Assembly: GCA_023262065.1 (NCBI GenBank)
Contig: JALRDW010000210.1
Coordinates: 1 to 12,048 of the forward strand
Reading direction: 5' to 3'
Length of the DNA: 12,048 bases
Origin: Acidimicrobiia bacterium
GTDB lineage: Bacteria > Actinomycetota > Acidimicrobiia > IMCC26256
Part shown: positions 7,343-12,048 of the stretch, one piece after another
Numbering within the stretch: the first letter of the stretch is position 1
Layout of the letters: every line of letters begins with the position of its first letter
The notes under the pieces: generated by a model
Told to the model about the DNA's origin: nothing
What the model saw: only the letters and a program-made list of their open reading frames with translations
Database searches by the model: none
Program-made: the position numbers and the translations under genes

Positions 7343-7347
7343 GGACC

Positions 7348-7602
7348 GTGCGCCGCTCGATCGACGACGCCCGCGACGACCACCCCGTCGATGAGGAGCG
7401 CCCGGCCGTGTCCTGGATGGTCGGACTGTCCGACGATCCCGAGGCCTCCGACGACGGCTCGCCGCGGGTCAGCCTCACCCTCGAGGAGGAGGGGCGGGCC
7501 GGGTTCGGCATCGTGGCCCAGCTCGCCCCGGACACCGCGCGGCGTCTGCGCGCCGCGGTGGCGGCCGCCCTGCGGGAGATCGGCGAGGCCCCGGGCGACT
7601 GA
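7348..7602 (+). CDS. Small protein of unknown function
   Basis: I do not recognise this 84-residue acidic protein. The N-terminal third is polar and probably disordered (RRSIDDARDDHPVDEERP, 2-19). It is followed by a compact part with SWMVGLSDDPEA, a beta-like RVSLTLEEEGRAGFGIVAQL and a C-terminal helix TARRLRAAVAAALREIGE. There is no signal peptide, membrane helix or metal motif. The start is taken as GTG at 7348, 5 bp after the lysoplasmalogenase stop, suggesting translational coupling. GTG 7408 and ATG 7417 are in-frame alternatives that would keep only the compact part. High G+C at third positions in this frame and the operon-like spacing support coding. The strand-helix layout could suit a small regulatory or antitoxin-like protein, but that is only a guess. 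Confidence 0.6.
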   Translation: MRRSIDDARDDHPVDEERPAVSWMVGLSDDPEASDDGSPRVSLTLEEEGRAGFGIVAQLAPDTARRLRAAVAAALREIGEAPGD

Positions 7603-7642
7603 GCCCCGCGCTGCGTCGGCGGTCCCGGGCCCGACGCGACGA

Positions 7643-7672
7643 CGCCGGCGTCACCCGAGGGCGACGCCGGCG
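7643..7672. terminator. Hairpin between convergent units (likely bidirectional terminator)
   Basis: A perfect 10-bp inverted repeat (CGCCGGCGTC, 7643-7652, and GACGCCGGCG, 7663-7672) encloses a 10-nt loop. The left arm is itself part of a 12-bp palindrome (7641-7652). The hairpin sits between the + strand small gene and the minus-strand ribB end, as expected for a shared terminator. There is no U-tract. Confidence 0.55.
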
Positions 7673-7697
7673 CGTGCGAGGAACACCCGTGGGTCGG

Positions 7698-8318
7698 TCA
7701 GACGATGACGGAGGTCTCGCGGTACTGCGCGATCTGGTGCACGCCGATCATCGGGATGCCGTGCTCGGCCGCGAACATCTCGAGGAACGGGATGCGCGCC
7801 GGGGAGCCGTCGTCGTGGAGCACCTCGCAGATGACCGCGACGCCCTGGAGGCCGGCCAGGCGGCACAGGTCGACCGAGGCCTCGGTGTGGCCGCCGCGCT
7901 CGAGCACCCCGCCGGGCTTCGCCCGCAGCGGGAACACGTGGCCCGGGCGGATGAAGTCCGCCGCCTTGGAGGACGGGTCGAGGAACTTCTGCACGGTGAG
8001 GGCGCGGTCGTGCGCGCCGATCCCGGAGCCCGCATCGACGTGGTCGATCGACACGGTGAAGGCGGTGTCGCATCCGGCCTGCCCCGGCGGGATCATCGGG
8101 CCGACCTCGAGACGCTCGAGGTACTCCGGCGCCGAGGGCATGCACACGAGGCCGCGGGCGAACTTCAGCATGAAGTTGATGGCCTCGCCGGTGACGAACT
8201 CGGCTGCGATCGTGAGGTCGCCCTCGTTCTCGCGGTCCTCGTCGTCGGCGACCAGGACCATCTCGCCGCGCCGGATGCGCTCGAGTGCGTCCTCGATGGA
8301 TGCGAACCTGTTGCTCAC
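7698..8318 (-). CDS. ribB: 3,4-dihydroxy-2-butanone-4-phosphate synthase (stand-alone RibB)
   Basis: This 206-residue cytoplasmic enzyme converts ribulose 5-phosphate to formate and 3,4-dihydroxy-2-butanone 4-phosphate, the four-carbon unit of riboflavin. It shows the acidic metal/substrate loop DDEDRENEGD (25-34), AFTVSIDH (86-93), FIRPGHVFPLRA (122-133), RGGHTEASVDL (141-151) and CEVLHDDGSPAR (164-175). It is single-domain: no GTP cyclohydrolase II part follows, unlike the RibBA fusions common in actinobacteria. The loop that is usually TTG(I/V)SA reads GSGIGA (97-102), a change near the substrate. The start is GTG at 8318, because GAGGAG lies 5 nt before it and the fold begins there. It follows the histidine kinase by 29 bp on the same strand and is probably in its operon. 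There is no room for an FMN riboswitch in that gap, so control may come from the two-component promoter. Confidence 0.94.
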   Translation of the reverse strand: MSNRFASIEDALERIRRGEMVLVADDEDRENEGDLTIAAEFVTGEAINFMLKFARGLVCMPSAPEYLERLEVGPMIPPGQAGCDTAFTVSIDHVDAGSGIGAHDRALTVQKFLDPSSKAADFIRPGHVFPLRAKPGGVLERGGHTEASVDLCRLAGLQGVAVICEVLHDDGSPARIPFLEMFAAEHGIPMIGVHQIAQYRETSVIV

Positions 8319-8323
8319 GGTGC

Positions 8324-8329
8324 TCCTCA
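8324..8329 (-). promoter_or_regulatory. Shine-Dalgarno of ribB
   Basis: The minus strand reads GAGGAG about 5 nt before the GTG at 8318. It fixes the ribB start over the longer frame that runs back into the kinase gene. Its presence inside the operon contrasts with the leaderless first gene. Confidence 0.6.
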
Positions 8330-8347
8330 GCTGGTTGGTACGGCGGC

Positions 8348-9397
8348 TCACGCCGCGGTGGGAAGGGTCACGACCATTCGGCACCCGTGCGGCTCCCGCC
8401 GCTCGGGGTGGATCTCGCCTCCGTGCAGATCGACGATCCACCGGGCGATGGCGAGGCCGAGGCCGGCCCCTCCCGCCTGGGACGATCGGGCCGCGTCGGC
8501 ACGGTAGAAGCGTTCGAAGACCCGCGACGCATCGGCCTCGGGGATCCCGGGGCCCTCGTCGGCGACCTCGATGACGACGCCCTCGCCGCCCCGGCGGGCC
8601 CGCACCTCGACGGTGCCCCCGGCCGGGGAGTGGCGCACGGCGTTCTCGAGCAGGTTGGCGACCACCTGGTGGACCCGTTCGGGATCCCCGTCGGCGGTGA
8701 GGCCGGGGTCGTCGAGGACCACCTCGACGGCGACGTCGGTGCTCTGGAGGGACTGCTCCCGCACCGCGTGGGCCAGGAGGGGGGCGACGGCGAACTCGTG
8801 GCGGTCCAGCGGGACCGTCCCGGCCTCGAGGCGGGAGAGGTCGAGCAACTGGGTGACGAGCCGACCCAGGCGCTCGGTCTGGAGGAGCATCGTGCCGAGG
8901 ATCTCGGGGTCCGGCTCCTCGATGCCGTCGACGAGGTTCTCGAGGCGGGCCTGCAGCGCGGTGATGGGGGTGCGCAGCTCGTGGCTGACGTTGGCCACGA
9001 GATCCCGGCGGAGCCGGTCGGTCTCGGCGAGCTCAGCCGCCATGTGGTTGAAGGCCCGGGCGAGCCGACCGACCTCGTCCATCGAGGTCGCGGTCACGCG
9101 ACGGGAGTAGTCGCCCCGGGCCATCGCGTCGGCGGCGGTAGCCATCTCGCGCAGCGGGGACGTGACCCCGCGGGCGAGGAAGCGCACGCAGAACACGGCG
9201 GTGGTGCCGGCGAGCACCGCGCTCGCGCTCGGCCACAGGCCGACCTTCGTGCCGCCCCAGAAGACGACGATCGTGACGCCGACCGCCGCCAGCAGCAGCG
9301 TCGCGAACTTGAACTTCAGGGTGGGGACCGGGTCGAGCGGACGCTCGGGCACGGTGCGGAGCGCCTCGGGGACGCCGGCCGGGAGTCGACGCCTCAT
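8348..9397 (-). CDS. Sensor histidine kinase with minimal extracytoplasmic loop
   Basis: This is a 349-residue class I membrane histidine kinase. A 28-residue cytoplasmic N-terminus leads to two helices (about 29-47 and 56-75) joined by only 8-10 residues. A HAMP domain (about 75-128, with DEVGRLARAFNHMA) and a HisKA helix with SHELRTP follow; His139 is the likely phosphoacceptor. The HATPase_c domain has N-box ANLLENAVRHSP (247-258), DEGPGIP (280-286), FERFYRAD (294-301) and GAGLGLAI (310-317). All catalytic motifs are intact. The very short loop means there is no periplasmic sensing domain, so it probably senses through the membrane, a partner protein or the cytoplasm (inference). Its ATG overlaps the regulator's stop by 4 nt (ATGA), typical of a cognate pair made in step. 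ribB follows after 29 bp. Confidence 0.95.
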   Translation of the reverse strand: MRRRLPAGVPEALRTVPERPLDPVPTLKFKFATLLLAAVGVTIVVFWGGTKVGLWPSASAVLAGTTAVFCVRFLARGVTSPLREMATAADAMARGDYSRRVTATSMDEVGRLARAFNHMAAELAETDRLRRDLVANVSHELRTPITALQARLENLVDGIEEPDPEILGTMLLQTERLGRLVTQLLDLSRLEAGTVPLDRHEFAVAPLLAHAVREQSLQSTDVAVEVVLDDPGLTADGDPERVHQVVANLLENAVRHSPAGGTVEVRARRGGEGVVIEVADEGPGIPEADASRVFERFYRADAARSSQAGGAGLGLAIARWIVDLHGGEIHPERREPHGCRMVVTLPTAA

Positions 9398-10107
9398 GGC
9401 GTGCCACTCGTCGCGGCGTACCCGACCCCGTGCACGGTCCGGATGCTGTCGGCGCCCAACTTCCGGCGCAGGGCCCGGATGTGGGAGTCGACGGTGCGCT
9501 CGCCGGAGGCGACCTCGTAGCCCCAGACCGTGGCCAGCAGCTCCTCGCGGGTGAACACCCGCTCCGGCGCCACGGCGAAGGAGTACGCGAGGTCGAACTC
9601 GGTGGGGGTGAGGTGCACCTCGGTGTCGCCGAGGGTCGCTCGCCGGGTGGTGGGGTCGAGGCGAGCGGTGCCGAGCGCGCGCACCTCGCCCGTCGATCCG
9701 CTCGTGGCGCGCTGGCGGTCGACCCGCCGCAGCATCGCCTGCACGCGGGCGACGAGCTCCCGCGTGCTGAACGGCTTGGTCATGTAGTCGTCAGCACCGG
9801 TCTCGAGGCCGAGCAGGAGGTCGGCCTCCGAATCGCGCGCGGTGAGCATGATGACGGGCACCGGCCGCTCGGCCTGGATCCGTCGGCACACCTCGAGTCC
9901 GTCGAGGCCCGGGAGCATGAGGTCGAGGACGACGATGTCGGGGTGGAGTCGTTCGCACGCCGCGACCCCGCCGGGACCGTCGGTCGCGATCTCGACCACG
10001 AAGCCCTCGGACCGGAGCCGGGCGGCCAGTGCGCTGGCGATGGGTGCCTCGTCCTCGACGACGAGGACGGTGCGTCCGGTCTGCGGGAGCACGGCGGCGG
10101 CCTCCAT
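9394..10107 (-). CDS. OmpR/PhoB-family response regulator
   Basis: This 237-residue transcription factor has a receiver domain and a winged-helix DNA-binding domain. The receiver shows the acidic pair Glu18/Asp19 (VVEDE), phosphoacceptor Asp62 (VVLDLMLPGLDG), Thr89 (MLTARD) and Lys111 (TKPF), so it looks fully competent. The trans_reg_C domain has LTPTEFDL, VFTREELLATVWG, RTVDSHIRALRRKL and the wing IRTVHGVGYA. The start is ATG at 10107, because a TACGAT box lies 7 nt upstream and the receiver begins at about residue 11. ATG 10116 would lie inside that box, and longer forms run into the intergenic region. It is the first gene of the regulator-kinase-ribB operon and divergent from msrB. The intergenic direct repeat at 10153-10170 is a candidate binding site for this protein. 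Confidence 0.95.
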   Translation of the reverse strand: MEAAAVLPQTGRTVLVVEDEAPIASALAARLRSEGFVVEIATDGPGGVAACERLHPDIVVLDLMLPGLDGLEVCRRIQAERPVPVIMLTARDSEADLLLGLETGADDYMTKPFSTRELVARVQAMLRRVDRQRATSGSTGEVRALGTARLDPTTRRATLGDTEVHLTPTEFDLAYSFAVAPERVFTREELLATVWGYEVASGERTVDSHIRALRRKLGADSIRTVHGVGYAATSGTP

Positions 10108-10114
10108 GCGGGGC

Positions 10115-10120
10115 ATCGTA
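10115..10120 (-). promoter_or_regulatory. Predicted leaderless promoter -10 (TACGAT) of the regulator operon
   Basis: The minus strand reads TACGAT 7 nt before the ATG at 10107, with no Shine-Dalgarno. No clear -35 is present, which would fit a promoter needing an activator bound just upstream (inference). Confidence 0.55.
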
Positions 10121-10152
10121 CGGACGGGGCGCGCGGGGCCGGGGTTCCGGCG

Positions 10153-10170
10153 TGTGGAGATTCTGTGGAG
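10153..10170. promoter_or_regulatory. Candidate response-regulator operator: 11-bp-spaced direct repeat
   Basis: TGTGGAG occurs twice (10153-10159 and 10164-10170), separated by ATTC, so the period is exactly 11 bp, one helical turn. OmpR/PhoB-family dimers bind head-to-tail repeats of this geometry. The site is about 46-63 bp upstream of the predicted regulator-operon start and about 73-90 bp upstream of the msrB start. It could therefore serve autoregulation and msrB control. It is AT-richer than the flanking DNA. Confidence 0.5.
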
Positions 10171-10228
10171 GCCCGGTCGACTGCGCCGGACCCGGCCCCG
10201 CACCACGGAGCGTGACCCGGCCGACCCG

Positions 10229-10234
10229 TAGGAT
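10229..10234 (+). promoter_or_regulatory. Predicted leaderless promoter -10 (TAGGAT) of msrB
   Basis: TAGGAT lies 8 nt before the ATG at 10243, with no Shine-Dalgarno between. The spacing matches the other predicted leaderless starts in the window. Confidence 0.55.
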
Positions 10235-10242
10235 CACCCGCC

Positions 10243-10668
10243 ATGACCGATGTGACCCCCGACGCCGACCCCGCCCCGATGGACCTGACCGACGAGGAGT
10301 GGCGGGCCCGCCTCACCCCCGAGCAGTACGCCGTGCTGCGGCAGCAGGGCACCGAGCGGGCGTTCACGGGCGAGTACTGGAACGAGCACCGCGACGGCAC
10401 CTACCGGTGTGCCGGCTGCGGGGCCGAGCTCTTCGCGTCGGGCACGAAGTTCGACTCCGGCACGGGCTGGCCCTCGTTCGATGCGCCGGTGGCGGACGGG
10501 GCGGTGACGCTCCACCCGGACCGTTCGCACGGCATGGTCCGCACCGAGGTCCGGTGCGGGCGCTGCGGCGGCCACCTCGGGCACGTGTTCCCCGACGGGC
10601 CGCGGGCCACGACGGGCCAGCGGTTCTGCATGAACTCCTGCTCGTTGTCCTTCGAGCCGCGGGACTGA
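10243..10668 (+). CDS. msrB: Peptide-methionine (R)-S-oxide reductase
   Basis: This 141-residue cytoplasmic enzyme reduces the R-epimer of methionine sulfoxide in oxidised proteins. It has the zinc-binding pairs CAGC (Cys56/Cys59) and CGRC (Cys105/Cys108), the substrate-pocket GTGWPSF (73-79), [10 protein letters not shown] (111-120) and the catalytic RFCMNS (127-132, Cys129). No Cys is seen at the usual resolving position in the KFDSGTGWP stretch, where Ser72 stands. Cys133 (NSCSLSF) is an extra cysteine close to the active site, so the recycling route is unclear. It is stand-alone, without MsrA. The ATG at 10243 has a leaderless-type promoter. The gene is divergent from the two-component operon, sharing an intergenic region with a likely operator. 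It ends 3 bp from the convergent oxidoreductase gene. Confidence 0.96.
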   Translation: MTDVTPDADPAPMDLTDEEWRARLTPEQYAVLRQQGTERAFTGEYWNEHRDGTYRCAGCGAELFASGTKFDSGTGWPSFDAPVADGAVTLHPDRSHGMVRTEVRCGRCGGHLGHVFPDGPRATTGQRFCMNSCSLSFEPRD

Positions 10669-10671
10669 GTG

Positions 10672-12048
10672 CTACCGGCGACGGCGTCGGCGCGAGTCGG
10701 CGGCGACGGCGGCGACGACCTTGAGCGCCGGGATGCCGGTCACCCCGCCGCCGCCGTGCGTGGCCGACGAGGCCTGGTACAGCCCCCGGATCGGGGTGCG
10801 GTGATCGGCGTACCCCGGCGCCGGACGCAGGTGGAACAACTGCGACGGTGAGAGTTCGCCGTGGAAGATGTTGCCGCCGATGAGGCCGTAGGTGTGCTCC
10901 ATCTCGTACGGACCGATCACCTGTCGGTGGAGGATCGAGTCCCGGAAGCCCGGTGCGACGGCCTCGAGCCGGTCCACGATGCGGTCGGCGTACGCGTCGA
11001 GTTCGGCGCGGTGCGGGTCGGCGTGCCAGGTGTGGGGTACCCACTGGGTGAACATCGACACCACGTGGTGGCCCTCGGGTGCGAGCGAGCGGTCGAAGAC
11101 CGACGGGATGCAGATGTCGGCGAAGGGTGCGTGGGCGGGTCGGTCGGCGACGGCGTCCTGGAACGCCTGCTCGACGTGGTCGAGGCTCGGGGCGAGCACG
11201 ATCGTGCCGCCGTGGACCTCGGGGTCGAATCCGGGCGCCGCGGTGAACTCGGGCAGTCGGTCGACGGCGAGGTTCACCTTCACGGTGCCGCTGCGACTGC
11301 GCCAGCGTCGGATGTCATCGAGGAAGTCCTCGGGCAGGTCGCGCGCGTCGAGGTGACGGAGGAACGTGATCTGGGGGTGGGTCGTGGCGATGACGACGTC
11401 GGCCCGCAGCTCGGTGCCGTCGGCGAGGGCGACGCCGGTCGCCCGGCCCCGGTGCACGAGGATGCGTGCGACCTCGGCTCCCGTGCGAACGGTCGCGCCG
11501 AACGAGACGGCCGCATCGCGCAGCGCACGGGTGACTGCGCCCATGCCGCCCTCGGGGAAGCCCCACGCTCCGAGCTTCCCGTCCCCGACGTCACCGACCT
11601 TGTGGTGGGCCATCACGTACGCCGTGCCCGCGCTGCGTGGACCGGCCCAGGTGCCGATCACGCCGCTCACCGAGAGCACGCCGCGCAGCGCGTCGGACTC
11701 GAAGCGGTCCTCGACGATGTCGGCGATGCTCATGGTGAGGATGCGGGTCGCGTCGGCCACCTGCCGGCTCGTCAACGAACGCAGGGACCAGGCGAGGCGG
11801 GCCTGATCGAGGAGATCACCCGGCCGGTGCGACCCGAGGTCGGGCGCGTCGGCCCCGAGGAGCGGGCCGAGCACGTCGGCGAGGCCGCCGAGCCACGCGT
11901 CGTACCGCTCGTACTCGTCGGCGTCCCGCCGGCTGAACCGCGAGATCTCGGCGTGGCGCGCCGCCGGGTCGTCGGGCAGGCGCAACGCCCGACCGTCGGG
12001 GGTGGGCGCGAAGTACGGACCCTGCGGGAAGATGCGGTACCCGTGCCG
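10672..12048 (-). CDS. FAD-dependent oxidoreductase, PYROXD2 / phytoene-desaturase-like, N-terminus cut off
   Basis: The visible 458 residues form the middle and C-terminus of a flavin amine-oxidase/phytoene-dehydrogenase-like protein. The frame is open to the window edge. The dinucleotide-binding GxGxxG that should start the protein lies outside, so the TTG at 11985 is not a credible start. Landmarks are EGGMGAVTRALRDAA (substrate/FAD-domain crossover), VALADGTELRADVVIATTHP (typical FAD-domain strand), GLIGGNIFHGELSPSQLF and GLYQASSATHGGGGVTG, the C-terminal FAD-closing motif. The GGNIFH and AxxHGGGGVxG wording matches PYROXD2-type proteins better than true carotenoid desaturases (CrtI/CrtN). 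The substrate is unknown. The protein ends in six arginines. It converges on msrB with only 3 bp between stop codons. Confidence 0.87.
   Translation of the reverse strand, partial: RHGYRIFPQGPYFAPTPDGRALRLPDDPAARHAEISRFSRRDADEYERYDAWLGGLADVLGPLLGADAPDLGSHRPGDLLDQARLAWSLRSLTSRQVADATRILTMSIADIVEDRFESDALRGVLSVSGVIGTWAGPRSAGTAYVMAHHKVGDVGDGKLGAWGFPEGGMGAVTRALRDAAVSFGATVRTGAEVARILVHRGRATGVALADGTELRADVVIATTHPQITFLRHLDARDLPEDFLDDIRRWRSRSGTVKVNLAVDRLPEFTAAPGFDPEVHGGTIVLAPSLDHVEQAFQDAVADRPAHAPFADICIPSVFDRSLAPEGHHVVSMFTQWVPHTWHADPHRAELDAYADRIVDRLEAVAPGFRDSILHRQVIGPYEMEHTYGLIGGNIFHGELSPSQLFHLRPAPGYADHRTPIRGLYQASSATHGGGGVTGIPALKVVAAVAADSRRRRRR

Noticed and set aside
8319..8347. FMN riboswitch before ribB
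   Set aside because: Only 29 nt separate the kinase stop from the ribB start, far too short for the RFN element, and none of its conserved segments is seen.
8285..9520. A 411-codon + strand frame across the kinase gene
   Set aside because: It is a mirror frame of the histidine kinase, with no recognisable domain, while the minus strand carries all kinase motifs.
10108..10206. A longer response regulator starting at 10206
   Set aside because: The extra residues are Arg/Pro-rich and would cover the direct repeat and the TACGAT box. The receiver domain needs no such extension.
10672..12048. Carotenoid desaturase (CrtI/CrtN) acting with the CrtQ/CrtO pair
   Set aside because: The C-terminal motifs fit PYROXD2-type proteins better, the gene is more than 6 kb away and it is in a different transcription unit.
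1..12048. tRNA, rRNA, CRISPR arrays, insertion sequences or prophage genes
   Set aside because: No cloverleaf-like sequence, regularly spaced repeat array, transposase motif or terminal inverted repeat was found on reading both strands.

Overview
The window is 12 kb of gene-dense DNA of about 70 % G+C by eye, with 15 genes and no gap above about 140 bp. An F420-type luciferase-like oxidoreductase, frequent GTG starts, leaderless-type promoters (TANNNT 6-8 nt before the start codon) and small families such as MSMEG_3544-like LLM enzymes point to an actinobacterium. An acidimicrobial or similar lineage is possible, but the genus cannot be fixed from the sequence. I see no tRNA, rRNA, insertion sequence, phage gene or CRISPR array. 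It looks like ordinary chromosome.

Left part (1-2.7 kb): the C-terminal end of an acyl-CoA synthetase on the + strand converges on a two-gene minus-strand operon. That operon encodes an ACAD10/11-like acyl-CoA dehydrogenase followed by an F420-type LLM oxidoreductase. Together they suggest catabolism of acyl-CoA-type substrates.

Middle (2.8-7.7 kb): a divergent promoter leads into an overlapping gene pair that closely resembles the last two steps of staphyloxanthin synthesis, a CrtQ-like glycosyltransferase and a CrtO-like acyltransferase. No carotenoid backbone genes are in view. Then come a VOC-fold protein (minus), pyridoxamine 5'-phosphate oxidase PdxH (+), a YihY/BrkB membrane protein (minus), a YhhN-type lysoplasmalogenase (+) and a small unrecognised protein (+). 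Most of these are single transcription units in convergent or divergent pairs.

Right part (7.7-12 kb): a minus-strand operon runs response regulator -> histidine kinase -> RibB (3,4-dihydroxy-2-butanone-4-phosphate synthase). The regulator and kinase overlap by 4 nt, and RibB follows after 29 nt. Divergent from the regulator lies msrB (methionine sulfoxide reductase B). The shared regulator/msrB intergenic region holds a direct repeat TGTGGAG-N4-TGTGGAG with an 11-bp period, the classic geometry of an OmpR/PhoB-family operator. The window ends in a PYROXD2-like FAD oxidoreductase whose N-terminus is cut off by the edge.

The two items most worth following are the orphan CrtQ/CrtO pair and the possible regulatory unit joining a minimal two-component system, ribB and msrB. 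Neither is proven to be a new system by sequence alone.
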